Origin: Sphingopyxis sp. MSC1_008
GTDB taxonomy: Bacteria; Pseudomonadota; Alphaproteobacteria; Sphingomonadales; Sphingomonadaceae
Direction: 5' to 3'
NCBI RefSeq assembly: GCF_023197165.1
Contig: NZ_JALPRD010000010.1
Span: forward strand, 101,707-165,706
DNA length: 64,000 nucleotides
Part shown: positions 34,490 to 44,016 of the stretch, piece by piece
Layout of the letters: each line of letters starts with the position of its first letter
How positions within the stretch are numbered: the first letter of the stretch is position 1
Notes under the pieces: model-generated
Told to the model about the DNA's origin: nothing
The model's database searches: none
The model's input: only the letters and a program-made list of their open reading frames with translations
Position numbers and translations under genes: made by a program

Positions 34490-35802
34490 CCGTCGAGCCG
34501 CAGGCGACCAACCGAAGCTTTTGGCGCCGGTGGCTCGACCAGCCCTTCATTCGCTCGATCGGCGGCGTCGGCGGCGCGGCGGGCCTCAGCCAGCTTGCGG
34601 CGATCGCGGTCGCGCCGATCCTCGCCCGCCTCTATCCTGCCGAGGCTTTCGGACAGTTCGGGGTGATCGTCGCTTATTGCAATATCGCAGCGGCGCTTTT
34701 GCTATTCGGGCTCAACGACGCGATCCTTGCGGCCGATGACGAGGCCGCCGCCAACCAGCTATTGACCGCGGGAGTCAAGATTTCGGCCGTGGCGCTCGTC
34801 CCGGCGGCGATCGTGTCGGCGTTCGCCGTCAATGAAGGATATTTTGGATTGGCGCCGCTGCCGATCGCGGCGCTCGTCGTCATCGTTCCGTTGGTCTTCT
34901 GCCTGGTGCTGTCGAGCCTGTTGCAGGCGAGTCTTGCGCGCCGCCTCCGCTTTCGCCCGCTCGCGGCGGGATATATCGCCATGGGGTGGAGCCGGGCGGC
35001 GGGGCAGCTTGCCGGTGGCGCGTTGGGCGCGGCCTATGGCGGGCTTGCGGGCGGCGAGCTGGCCGGCCGCGCGATCGCCTGTCGGACGATGGCAAAGGGA
35101 CTCGCGGCGAGCTGGCGCGACATGTTGGCGATGCCGCGGCGCGAATGGGGAGCGACGGTACGCCGATATCGCCACTTCCCGATCCAGCGCACGCCATCGA
35201 CATTGCTGAGTTCGATCGCGGTCGGAATGCCGGTGCTCATGGTGACGTCGCTATTCGGCGTTGGCCCCGGGGGGCAGTTCAGTCTGATGCTCACGATGCT
35301 GATGGGCCCCGTCGCGATCGTGCAGCGGGCGGTCGGCGATACATTCGTCGGCCATTTCGGAACGCGATACCGGCAGGATCGCGGCGCCGGTCGACGCTTT
35401 GCCGCGGGCGCAAGTGTCTTCGCTCTGGCCGGCGGCGCGGCGGCGGGTGCGGTGCTGTGGCTTTCCGGCGAATGGCTGTTCGTGCTGATTTTCGGGCCGG
35501 ATTGGCAGGTCGCCGGCCGGATGGCGGCGCTGTGCGCGCCCTGGATCGCGCTGATGTTGCCCGTCGCCGCGCTCAGCCAGATATTGATCGTCACCCATCG
35601 ACCCGGATTGAAACTACTGTTCGACGTCGCCTTCGTCGGCGGGCTTGCCATCCTGCAATTCCTCTATCAGGCCACGGCGCGCGGGGACGATGCCTTGCCG
35701 TTCGTGCGCGACCTGTCGCTCGTCTGCGCGGCCGCCTATGCCTTTTATATCCCGTTGATCGCCTTTGCGCTCTGGCGGCCGGGTAGCGTCGCCGCGCGCT
35801 GA
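34486..35802 (+). CDS. wzx: Wzx-like polysaccharide flippase
   Basis: 438 residues with 12 or so hydrophobic segments of the MOP/PST family; N-terminal GGAAGLSQLAAIAVAPILAR and YPAEAFGQFG are typical of Wzx/RfbX. ATG 34486 overlaps the asnB stop (ATGA). It would flip the undecaprenyl-linked repeat unit to the periplasm for polymerisation. It is the last gene of the tightly coupled operon; the next gene is on the other strand. Confidence 0.9.
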   Translation: MTVEPQATNRSFWRRWLDQPFIRSIGGVGGAAGLSQLAAIAVAPILARLYPAEAFGQFGVIVAYCNIAAALLLFGLNDAILAADDEAAANQLLTAGVKISAVALVPAAIVSAFAVNEGYFGLAPLPIAALVVIVPLVFCLVLSSLLQASLARRLRFRPLAAGYIAMGWSRAAGQLAGGALGAAYGGLAGGELAGRAIACRTMAKGLAASWRDMLAMPRREWGATVRRYRHFPIQRTPSTLLSSIAVGMPVLMVTSLFGVGPGGQFSLMLTMLMGPVAIVQRAVGDTFVGHFGTRYRQDRGAGRRFAAGASVFALAGGAAAGAVLWLSGEWLFVLIFGPDWQVAGRMAALCAPWIALMLPVAALSQILIVTHRPGLKLLFDVAFVGGLAILQFLYQATARGDDALPFVRDLSLVCAAAYAFYIPLIAFALWRPGSVAAR

Positions 35803-35806
35803 CGGT

Positions 35807-37381
35807 TCAGCCGCCGCGCGAGAGTTCGGCCATCCGGCAGATATAGGCATAGGGACTGTCCGGACCATATTCGTCGCGCAGCGGCCGGATGCCGTTCGCC
35901 GGGTTCGCCTCCGGCTCGCCGTAGGTGCGCATGCGGAATTGGACATCGGCTGGATCGGCGCTGATGATCGTCTCGCAGAAGCGCTTTTGCGCGGCGGCAA
36001 TACGCGGGTCCAGATCGGCGAGTTCCTCCAAGCCGCCATAGCGCATTGCCCACCCGGTCAGCGACGACGGTGGGTGCGCGCCATGACCGCCCTCGCTTCC
36101 CGTCGTGATGAACCAGCCATCGCGTCCGTCGAGGAAATTGGTCAGGAGCAGGCGGCCGTCGCGGTAGCGGATATCGCCAGCGATGCGCTTGGCGAGCGAC
36201 AGCCGCAGTGCCGACAGATGCTGGCGTTCGGCGTCGGTCGATGCCGCCGCCGAAAAACTCGCGAGCCAGGCCGGCCAGCGCTGGGCATGGCTGATGTCGA
36301 TCGTATAGCCTTTGACCGGGCAAGGCCTGCTCGGTAGGCGCGCATCCTGGCAACCGGCATATTGCGCGATCGGATTATCATCCCAATAACCGCGGTCGAA
36401 AGAAAAATCGGCGCCGTTCGCGCCGGCGGTAACGCGCTCGGCGATCACCCGAGCGGCGATCCGGTTGACGTCGTCGATCACCGCACGATCGCCTTGGCCG
36501 GGGATCAGGTCGGGGCGGAGACGCGTCGCCGCCTTTAAATCGGCGGCGACCGCCATCACGTGCATGTCATAGTCGAGAAAGCCGCGAAAGAAGCGGCGCT
36601 TCTGCATTTTTTTGCCGCCCTCGAGGCGCGCGAGCGCGCGTTCCTTCATTCCGCCCTCGAACGCGCTTGACCAATGCCAAGCTGGGGCCTCGAGCCAGAA
36701 GAAGCGGAGAAAGTCCTTCGCCAGATAGGCCGAGATCGTCCGCAGATTTCGCAGCGCCTCCGGATCGGCCGTGATCGCCTTGTCCTGCGCGCCGAGGCGC
36801 ACGAGGGTCGACAGATAGTAACCGAATTGGTGGATATTGCCCGTGTTTATCTGGATCTGCCCGTCTTCCTTCAGCGGGAAAATGCGGTACGCGTAAAAGC
36901 GCTTGTCGTAAGGCAGAGGAATGCCGTCGAATTTCGGGCCGCTGCCGGTGATGGCAACCCGCACTTCGCGGAGCTTCGGTGAAATACTGTCGGCAGCTTC
37001 GGCGAATATATCTTCACGTGCGCCTTCCGCCACCGATCCATAGGTCGGCAGACCGCGTATCAGCTGCGCCGCATGCGCGACGAGATCGCGTTTCAGCCAA
37101 GTATCATCCGTCGAGAAGGTCGCGCGTGCGAGCGGGCGGCCGAGCTGATAAGCGGCATAGATCGAACCTCCGGTCGAAATCTCGATCGACCGGCGCAGCC
37201 GATCGAATTCGCCGCGCAGCATGGCGGCATCGGTGGGGTAGGCCGCGGTCGCCACGGCCGCCAGCGGGAGCGGCGGCGGCGGCGGTGTCGAGACGCCATC
37301 CTTCGCCGCGACAAGCGCGATAGCCAATATTATCGGCGCCATTTTCAATGCGCGCATCTTTCCACCAGAGTTGAGAGGCAT
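35807..37381 (-). CDS. Secreted protein of unknown family, possibly a glycan-degrading or -modifying enzyme
   Basis: 524 residues on the minus strand, convergent with the flippase gene. The N-terminus (ATG 37381, or 37357/37342) has a hydrophobic segment APIILAIALVAA consistent with export, then a proline-rich linker. The rest is alpha-helical with many Trp, Tyr and His residues (FLRFFWLEAPAWHWSSAFEGG, WFITTGSEGGHGAHPPSSL), suggesting an alpha/alpha-toroid as in polysaccharide lyases or hydrolases. No family was identified with certainty. Its insertion within the polysaccharide locus suggests trimming or release of the polymer. Confidence 0.62.
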   Translation of the reverse strand: MPLNSGGKMRALKMAPIILAIALVAAKDGVSTPPPPPLPLAAVATAAYPTDAAMLRGEFDRLRRSIEISTGGSIYAAYQLGRPLARATFSTDDTWLKRDLVAHAAQLIRGLPTYGSVAEGAREDIFAEAADSISPKLREVRVAITGSGPKFDGIPLPYDKRFYAYRIFPLKEDGQIQINTGNIHQFGYYLSTLVRLGAQDKAITADPEALRNLRTISAYLAKDFLRFFWLEAPAWHWSSAFEGGMKERALARLEGGKKMQKRRFFRGFLDYDMHVMAVAADLKAATRLRPDLIPGQGDRAVIDDVNRIAARVIAERVTAGANGADFSFDRGYWDDNPIAQYAGCQDARLPSRPCPVKGYTIDISHAQRWPAWLASFSAAASTDAERQHLSALRLSLAKRIAGDIRYRDGRLLLTNFLDGRDGWFITTGSEGGHGAHPPSSLTGWAMRYGGLEELADLDPRIAAAQKRFCETIISADPADVQFRMRTYGEPEANPANGIRPLRDEYGPDSPYAYICRMAELSRGG

Positions 37382-37505
37382 GTTGCCACCATACAGAATT
37401 TATCAGGCTCTACCATCATTTGACTGGCAATGGGGCGACGCGTATGGGCGCTGCTGACATCCAGCGGTTCGCAGCAAAGCCGGATCGCGCCACGAGGAGA
37501 TTTTC

Positions 37506-38876
37506 ATGGCGTCCTATGCCGATTTGGCGTCGCCATCGCCAGCGGCTACTACGGGTTGGAGCCGTTTTGTGGCGCAAGTCAGCGAACGGCTCAATACGCT
37601 TCCCGTCGTCGCCGGCATGATTCTCTTTTATGGTTGGCTGACCTATTTCATCTTCGTCGATGTCATTGGCTCCAACATCGGTTTCATCCGGGCAGGCTTC
37701 CAATATTATCCGCCGGTCGAATATTCGCGCGCGCTGTCGTTCGTTGTGACGCTGATTCCGTTGCTCTGGCTCCGTCGCAGTTTTCATCAATTGTCGGACA
37801 TCCTGATATTTCAGGTCTATCTGTTCGTTTTCGTGCCCTCCGTCATATATCTGACCATGACAGTACCGGCGACGTTCGATCGCCAGCTTGGCATCCATGC
37901 GACGCTGCTTTTCGCGCAGGCGCTTCTCGAAATTCGCCGTGCTCTTCCTAGGCTGAGTTTCGCCCGTCTGCCCCTGAATGATCGGGCCTACACCGCCATC
38001 CTCTATTTGGGAGCGCTGAGCGCCATCAGTGCCATGTATTTCCTCGGCGAATATTCCGTCGACAGCCTCGACCTGACGACGGTTTACGACCGGCGCGCCG
38101 AAACAATCATCGAGCAGAGCGGCAGCATCCTTCCCTATATAGCCAACGCAACGGTTTCGTCGCTGGCACCGATTTGCATCATCTACGGACTCCTGCGCCG
38201 TCATTGGCTGCTGAGCCTGATGGGATTGGCGATCGCGGTCGAAAGCTTCGCGGCGACCTCTTTCCGAAGCCATTTGTTCGTGCCTATCTTCGCAGCCGGC
38301 GTGGCATTGACGATCCGCGCCTTCGGTATCCGGTCGTTCGGCTGGGTCATGGTATCGATCGGTATCGCTCTGACCGTCCTGCCACTCGCGGTGGACTATG
38401 TCACCGGCTCGGGCGGATTATACAGCTGGATCGTCCATTTTCGCTTCATCGGGAACAACGGTTTCCTAACCGCGCAATATATGGATTTCTTCGAGCATGC
38501 GGCGAAGGGCCTATATCAGGACAGCTTCGGCCGCTTCTTCTTCGACCAGCAATACAACCAACCAATCGCCGAACTTGTCGGTTCGACCTTTTCCATCGAA
38601 GGAAATCACGCCAACGGCAATTTCTGGGCTGACGGTTATGGCAACCTGGGACTGGCCGGTGTCATGTTCGCATCGCTGTCACTGGTTTTCGTCTGCTGGC
38701 TGCTGGATTCCATGGTCGACCGCAATATCCTTCCTGCGAGCATCGCGGCCATCGTGTCGTTCGGCTTCGGCGTCGCGAATACGGCGGTCCACTCAATGAT
38801 GACGTCGAACGGGGGGGTGCTGCTCATCCTCCTGCTTTTGCTTATGCCGTCGGACAAGCAGTCCCATCGTACCTAG
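37506..38876 (+). CDS. wzy: Wzy-like polysaccharide polymerase (oligosaccharide repeat-unit polymerase)
   Basis: 456 residues, about 11 hydrophobic helices, with a large central loop (FFEHAAKGLYQDSFGRFFF, SIEGNHANGNFWADGYGNLG) resembling the periplasmic loop of Wzy/O-antigen polymerases. The sequence is only weakly conserved, as is usual for Wzy. ATG 37506 has GAGGAG 7 bases upstream. It is the second polymerase/ligase candidate in the locus besides the gene at 10118, so the two may act on different steps. Confidence 0.75.
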   Translation: MASYADLASPSPAATTGWSRFVAQVSERLNTLPVVAGMILFYGWLTYFIFVDVIGSNIGFIRAGFQYYPPVEYSRALSFVVTLIPLLWLRRSFHQLSDILIFQVYLFVFVPSVIYLTMTVPATFDRQLGIHATLLFAQALLEIRRALPRLSFARLPLNDRAYTAILYLGALSAISAMYFLGEYSVDSLDLTTVYDRRAETIIEQSGSILPYIANATVSSLAPICIIYGLLRRHWLLSLMGLAIAVESFAATSFRSHLFVPIFAAGVALTIRAFGIRSFGWVMVSIGIALTVLPLAVDYVTGSGGLYSWIVHFRFIGNNGFLTAQYMDFFEHAAKGLYQDSFGRFFFDQQYNQPIAELVGSTFSIEGNHANGNFWADGYGNLGLAGVMFASLSLVFVCWLLDSMVDRNILPASIAAIVSFGFGVANTAVHSMMTSNGGVLLILLLLLMPSDKQSHRT

Positions 38877-38885
38877 GAAAATTGC

Positions 38886-40166
38886 ATGATAGTCTGGCTC
38901 AGCACGATCGGGCAGCGGCTTGATCATGCCGACAATACGCGCACGATGCTGCTGGCGCGCTACCTGATCGAGCGGGGACACGACGTCACGCTCTGGACCT
39001 CCGCTTTCGATCATATCCGAAAACAGTGGCGGACCGAGATGGCTGACGCCGTCGACGGATGCTGGACCATGCCGAACGGACTCGAGGTGAGGTTCATGCA
39101 GGGGTGCGGCTACAAGCGAAATATCGGTGTCCGACGGCTCTACGACCATCTGCTCGCGGCGCGCGATTTCCGGCGGGAGGCCGAAGTGCTGCCGCGACCC
39201 GATATCGTCGTCGCGTCGCTCCCCGACCATGTCACCGCAGCGGCGATGGTCGGTTTCGCGCGCGACCATTGCATTCCCTCGCTGATCGATGTTCGCGACA
39301 AATGGCCCGATATTTTTCATGATTACGCGCCGGCGCCGCTCAAGCCGCTAGTGCGCGCCGGCCTATTGTTCGAAAGCCGCCGCGCGCGGGGAGCGTTGCA
39401 TCAGGCGACCGCACTTGTCGCGATGATGAACTCGATGCTTGACTGGGGGCTGGCGAAGGCCGGTCGCGGGCGCACCGACAAGGACAAGGTCTTCTATCTG
39501 TCCACAATGGAAAGCGCTGACTCGGTATCGGCGCCACTCGCCGATCTGGGCGAGGAACATAGAGAAATATTGGCTGATTCCGAAGGGAAGGCCGTGTTCA
39601 CCTTTGTCGGCACCTATAATCGCACTCAGCACCCGCTGCTCGTGATCGAGGCGTTCGAACTGCTGTCACGCGATCCCGGTTTCGATAGCAGCCGCATCCG
39701 GCTGTTGATCGGCGGCGACGGCGTTGACGCGGACGAGGTGGATCGCCGAATCGCCGCACTGCCGTCCGCGCGGCGGCTGGGTTGGCTGAAGCCGCCCGAA
39801 ATGCGCGCGATCCTGTCCCGGAGCGACGTAGGGCTGCTCCCGATGAACTTCGCGTCGCCGGCTTTCAACAACAAGGCGTTCGCCTATCTGGCGTGCGGCA
39901 TCCCGATCCTGAACGGGGCGCTCGGCGACCTAGCCGAACTAATCGCGGAACAGGATGTGGGCGTCAATGTTCCAGCGGGCGATGCCGCGGCGCTTGCCGC
40001 GAGCATCAAGGCGCTCGTCGACGATCCCGGGCGTGTCGCGGCGATGAAGGCGCGGGTGCGCGACCTTTACGCCGCATCATTCGATCAGGACCGAACCTAT
40101 GGCGACTATGTCGCCCATGTCGAGGCGATCGCAGCCGGGTGGAAAGCGACTCAGACCTCGGGATAA
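38886..40166 (+). CDS. GT4-type glycosyltransferase (WbuB-like)
   Basis: 426 residues; N-terminal DHADNTRTMLLARYLIERGHDVTLWTSAF and PDIVVASLPDHVTAAA, C-terminal FTFVGTYNRTQHPLLVIEAF and FNNKAFAYLACGIPILNG, a GT-B/GT4 pattern like WbuB. It starts 9 bp after the polymerase gene and its 3' end overlaps the convergent asnB copy by 16 bp. The donor is unknown. Confidence 0.88.
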   Translation: MIVWLSTIGQRLDHADNTRTMLLARYLIERGHDVTLWTSAFDHIRKQWRTEMADAVDGCWTMPNGLEVRFMQGCGYKRNIGVRRLYDHLLAARDFRREAEVLPRPDIVVASLPDHVTAAAMVGFARDHCIPSLIDVRDKWPDIFHDYAPAPLKPLVRAGLLFESRRARGALHQATALVAMMNSMLDWGLAKAGRGRTDKDKVFYLSTMESADSVSAPLADLGEEHREILADSEGKAVFTFVGTYNRTQHPLLVIEAFELLSRDPGFDSSRIRLLIGGDGVDADEVDRRIAALPSARRLGWLKPPEMRAILSRSDVGLLPMNFASPAFNNKAFAYLACGIPILNGALGDLAELIAEQDVGVNVPAGDAAALAASIKALVDDPGRVAAMKARVRDLYAASFDQDRTYGDYVAHVEAIAAGWKATQTSG

Positions 40167-42019
40167 CTCGTGAAACTGGGGTCGAGAAGCCAGAGCAGGG
40201 TCGTGGCTTCGGCAAAGCGGGACGCGACATCGGTCAGTTGCGTGTCCGAGAAATAGTGGTCGATTGCCGCATCGGCCGGCAGCAAGCTCGCGGCCGCGGT
40301 GGCGTGGATCGCGAGACCCTGCCGGATCGTATCGCCGATCCCACTCGCAACCCAGTCGGCGTGCCGCGTGTCGAAGCCGCGCTTGTCGCGGTTAAACAGG
40401 ATCCAGTCAGGCACCCTGCCGCGCATCGCGTCGCGCAACAGATATTTTCCCATGCCGTTCCTCAGCTTGTGCCGGATGGGAAGCGCGGTTCCGAATTCGA
40501 TCACGCGATGGTCGAGGAAGGGAAGTCGACTTTCGATGCTGTTTCCCATCGAATTGCGATCCTCGTACCGCAATAGCGAGGGAAGGCTGTACCGCGTCAC
40601 GTCGAGCGCCTGGCGAATCGCCGGATCGCCGCCGAGCCCCGCGCCAGGCGGGGGGCTGTACGCCAGCGGGGGAAGCATCAAGCCCGAACCCAAGCCTTCA
40701 CTGCTTTCGGCCGAGTAGCGGCCGCGTTCGCGCCAGAAGAGCGAAGCGCGCGATGCGATGGCGGGCAGGATCTGGAGAATGTTCGATGCCGCTGCCGGGA
40801 CGGCGCGCCAGTCCCGCGATCGAAGCATGTGGCGAACCTGGAAAAGAAAGAACTTGCGATAACCCATGAATGCCTCGTCGCCGCCCTGTCCGCCGAGCAT
40901 CACCTTGATGCCGTGCGCGCGAGCATCCTCGAACACCGCATATTGGGCGATCTGGCTGGTATGCGGGAAGGGCGCGCCCTGCGCGCGCAGCGTTCGCCAG
41001 AACAGCCGCCGAGCGTCGTGGCCTTTCACCTGCGGGATAAAGCGAACCTGTTGCCCCAGATGCGCGGCAAATCGCTTTACGCCTGGTGCCTCGCTGGCGC
41101 TGTCGTCGGGATCGCCGAAGCAGAATCCGAGTGGGGGCACGCCGGCTTCGGCGCACAACGCGGCCACCGTCGTCGAATCAACGCCCGACGACAGCGAAAG
41201 GCCGATCGGCACGTCGGCACGCAGTCGGATCATTGTTGCGTGGCGAAGCCGTTCTAAAAGTTCGGCGCGAAGCGTACTTGCGCCCATGCCCGCGAGACGC
41301 GGTCGTTCGGCGCGCCAAGCGGTATCAAGGTCGTAATAGGGCTTGGGCGCAATGCCCTCGCGCTGGCTGAGGTCGATGACGGCGCAATGCCCCGGCGGCA
41401 TCGCATGAATGCCGTGGTAAGGCGCAATGTCGCTCTCATCCTCATAATATTTGAGCCGGATGCCGCGGCCCGCATATTCGAGATTCGGCGCGCACGCCTC
41501 GTTCTTGGCAATCGCGCCCGGGGTCGATGCGAACCAGATGTCGTCGCCATTCTGCCGGTAATAGAGCGGCTTTACACCGAAGCGGTCGCGCGCGAGAATC
41601 AATCGGTCGGTCGTGCGGTCGTGTAACGCGAGCGTGAACATTCCGAACAGCCTTGCGAGAGCCGCCTCACCCCAGACGATGAGCGCCGCCATCAACACTT
41701 CTGTGTCACTGGCGGTACGGAAGGCGTAGCCGGCGGCGGCGAGTTCCTCGCGCAGCTCAACATAATTGTAGATCGCGCCGTTGAAGACGAGACTGTAGCG
41801 TTCGTCCTGGCTGACCATGGGCTGATTGGCGTCGGACGAAAGGTCGATGATCGACAGCCGGTTGTGGGCGAACCACAGCGAGCGACCATCGCCGAGCGCC
41901 CGGGAAATATAGCCCGTGCTGTCGGGTCCCCGGCGATTTTGATATTCGACGACCGCGACAAGCGGGGCGGGCGGCTCGCGATCACCGACCCTGAGAACAC
42001 ATCCACTGATTCCGCACAT
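40151..42019 (-). CDS. asnB: Asparagine synthase-like amidotransferase (AsnB family), copy 2
   Basis: The start was set at ATG 42019 because the nucleophile must follow it (MCGISGCVLRV); an ATG 18 bp upstream would bury the Cys. 622 residues with NRRGPDSTGYI, NGAIYNYVELREEL and SDTEVLMAAL in the glutaminase domain, then SSGVDSTTVAALCAE in the pyrophosphatase domain. It differs clearly from copy 1, so the two probably amidate different uronates. It is transcribed against the neighbouring glycosyltransferase and overlaps it by 16 bp at the 3' end. Confidence 0.9.
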   Translation of the reverse strand: MCGISGCVLRVGDREPPAPLVAVVEYQNRRGPDSTGYISRALGDGRSLWFAHNRLSIIDLSSDANQPMVSQDERYSLVFNGAIYNYVELREELAAAGYAFRTASDTEVLMAALIVWGEAALARLFGMFTLALHDRTTDRLILARDRFGVKPLYYRQNGDDIWFASTPGAIAKNEACAPNLEYAGRGIRLKYYEDESDIAPYHGIHAMPPGHCAVIDLSQREGIAPKPYYDLDTAWRAERPRLAGMGASTLRAELLERLRHATMIRLRADVPIGLSLSSGVDSTTVAALCAEAGVPPLGFCFGDPDDSASEAPGVKRFAAHLGQQVRFIPQVKGHDARRLFWRTLRAQGAPFPHTSQIAQYAVFEDARAHGIKVMLGGQGGDEAFMGYRKFFLFQVRHMLRSRDWRAVPAAASNILQILPAIASRASLFWRERGRYSAESSEGLGSGLMLPPLAYSPPPGAGLGGDPAIRQALDVTRYSLPSLLRYEDRNSMGNSIESRLPFLDHRVIEFGTALPIRHKLRNGMGKYLLRDAMRGRVPDWILFNRDKRGFDTRHADWVASGIGDTIRQGLAIHATAAASLLPADAAIDHYFSDTQLTDVASRFAEATTLLWLLDPSFTSYPEV

Positions 42020-42129
42020 AAGAATTCCAGAAGCCACGGCCTTATAAGCCGGACGGGGAAGAGCGATTCGGAGCGGGCAACCCGCCGTTTCGCGGTCTCT
42101 ATAGCTCGGCGACAGGCTTTCTCAATTGC

Positions 42130-42441
42130 TTAACTTCCGCCGCGGGACGACATCCGCGCGCCGATCTGCTGAAACCACTCGATGAACCGGTGATCGCCGG
42201 AATCGAGCCTGTGGGCAAAAAGCTAAGATATAGGTCGCCCTGCATCGGAGGAGGCCGATCACCGCCTTGCGGCCGCACATCTGCTTGATTGCGTAAAGGT
42301 CGGCAAGTCGCTCGGTGCGATCATTGCCGATATTGTAGAACCGGTGCGGCGTTGGGACGCCGGCCGGCTTCGCTAATCATCGTTGGCAGGGGATCTGGCG
42401 CGAGCAGAATTCCGTTCACAGTATAATCGATGCACTGCTTG
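42130..42441 (-). pseudogene. Decayed C-terminal fragment of a UDP-glucuronate 4-epimerase-like gene
   Basis: Minus-strand reading gives, in shifting frames, CIDYTVNGIL, HRFYNIGNDRTERLADL, LLPMQGDLY and HRFIEWFQQIGARMSSRGG before a TAA at 42130. These line up in order with FIDDIVNGVIL, HRLYNIGNNRPEQLTDL, LLPMQDGDVY and FVNWYADEWA of the intact epimerase-like protein encoded at 59972-60973. At least two frameshifts and the lack of the N-terminal two thirds show a remnant. It lies 1.9 kb upstream of ugd, a usual neighbour of this gene. It occupies most of the 463-base gap between the second asnB and selO; the remaining ~40 bases next to selO and ~110 next to asnB show no other gene. Confidence 0.8.
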
Positions 42442-42482
42442 GCCACTTGCATTCATGACGCCAACACTCGACATAGGCCGAC

Positions 42483-43946
42483 ATGGATTTCGCCTTTGAA
42501 AATAGCTTCTATAACACAATGGAAGGCTTTTATTCGCCCGCTGAAGCGACCAAACCCTCCGCGCCAAAGCTTTTGGTTTTCAATCATGCGTTGACGGAAC
42601 AACTCGGGCTTGACGCATCGAACGCAGACGATGATCAACTGGCGCGGCTGTTTTCGGGTGAATCGCTGCCCGAGGGCGCCAACCCGCTGGCGCTCGCTTA
42701 TGCCGGTCATCAGTTCGGGCATTTTTCGCCGCAGCTTGGCGACGGCCGTGCCCTGCTTCTAGGCGAAATCATCGCGCCCGACGGCGCGCGCTTCGACGTC
42801 CAGTTGAAAGGGTCCGGGCCGACCGCCTTTTCGCGCAATGGCGACGGAAAGGCCGCGATCGGCCCGGTGCTGCGCGAGTTCCTTGTCTCCGAAGCGATGG
42901 CGGCGATGGGCGTGCCGACGACGCGGGCGCTCGCCGCCGTTGCGACGGGCGACCGCGTGCAGCGCGAGCGCGCGCATCCCGGCGCCGTTCTCACGCGAAT
43001 TGCCGGCAGCCATATCCGTGTCGGTACATTCCAATTCTTTGCCGCGCATTTCGGCGCGGATCATGTCGTCCAACTCGCCGATTACAGCATTCGCCGCCAT
43101 TTCCCCGAGCTGGCCGAAGCCGCCAATCCGTCGCTTGCGCTGCTCGATCGCGTCATCGGCCTGCAATGCGAACTGGTCGCGCAGTGGCTGGGCGTCGGCT
43201 TCATTCACGGCGTCATGAACACTGACAATGTCGCGATCAGCGGCGAGACGATCGACTATGGCCCGTGCGCCTTCATGGATCGCTTTGCCGTGAACACCGT
43301 CTTCAGCTCGATCGACACCAACGGCCGCTATGCCTATGGCCGCCAGCCGCAGATATTGCACTGGAACATGGCGCGCTTTGCCGAGGCGTTGTTACCCGCG
43401 ATCCACCGGGTGTCGCCCACCGATGTCGACGCGGCAAAGGCGCTGGTCGATGCGATTCCTGTGCGTTTCCGTACGATATGGCACGCAAGGGTCCGGGAAA
43501 AGCTGGGGCTTGGTGACGGGGGCGTTGACGACGGCGAGTTGATCGATACTCTCTTCGATGAACTCGAAGAACATGAGGTGGATTTCACCTCCTTCTTTCG
43601 CGCGCTAGCGATGCTGCTGCGCGGTGACGGCACGATGCTCGAAAGCCTGCTTCCCGCCCCCGACGCGATGGCGCCGTGGATCGCCCTATGGTGGGAGCGG
43701 ATCGCGCACGAGGCCACGGGGCCGCTGGAACATGCCGCCGCGATGGACGCGGTGAACCCACTCTATATCCCGCGCAATCATCTGGTCGAAGCCGCACTGG
43801 ATGCCGCGGAGGCGGGCGACCTCGCGCTGTGGCTCGAACTGCTTGAGGTCGTGCGCGATCCATATGCGCTGCGGCCGGGGCACGAACGGTTCGCCGCGCC
43901 GGCGCCCGCCGACGCCGGCCCCTACACGACCTTCTGCGGCACCTGA
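42483..43946 (+). CDS. selO: Protein adenylyltransferase SelO (YdiU/UPF0061)
   Basis: 487 residues with the SelO signatures: AYAGHQFGHFSPQLGDGRA, DVQLKGSGPTAFSRNGDGKA, REFLVSEAMAAMGVPTTRAL and GFIHGVMNTDNVAISG...DYGPCAFMD. SelO is a pseudokinase that AMPylates proteins in redox stress. The usual C-terminal Cys-rich tail is present (ends YTTFCGT). It has no evident link to the polysaccharide genes. Confidence 0.95.
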   Translation: MDFAFENSFYNTMEGFYSPAEATKPSAPKLLVFNHALTEQLGLDASNADDDQLARLFSGESLPEGANPLALAYAGHQFGHFSPQLGDGRALLLGEIIAPDGARFDVQLKGSGPTAFSRNGDGKAAIGPVLREFLVSEAMAAMGVPTTRALAAVATGDRVQRERAHPGAVLTRIAGSHIRVGTFQFFAAHFGADHVVQLADYSIRRHFPELAEAANPSLALLDRVIGLQCELVAQWLGVGFIHGVMNTDNVAISGETIDYGPCAFMDRFAVNTVFSSIDTNGRYAYGRQPQILHWNMARFAEALLPAIHRVSPTDVDAAKALVDAIPVRFRTIWHARVREKLGLGDGGVDDGELIDTLFDELEEHEVDFTSFFRALAMLLRGDGTMLESLLPAPDAMAPWIALWWERIAHEATGPLEHAAAMDAVNPLYIPRNHLVEAALDAAEAGDLALWLELLEVVRDPYALRPGHERFAAPAPADAGPYTTFCGT

Positions 43947-44016
43947 CGCCGGCCGCGGTTGAGCCGGTGCGCCGCAATTGCTAGGGACGGCGCCAGATCG
44001 ATCAGAGGATAAATCA

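Noticed and set aside
7982..42019. Gellan/sphingan synthesis cluster
   Set aside because: The sphingan glycosyltransferase set and rhamnose genes are missing; the sugar genes point to amino-uronic acids.
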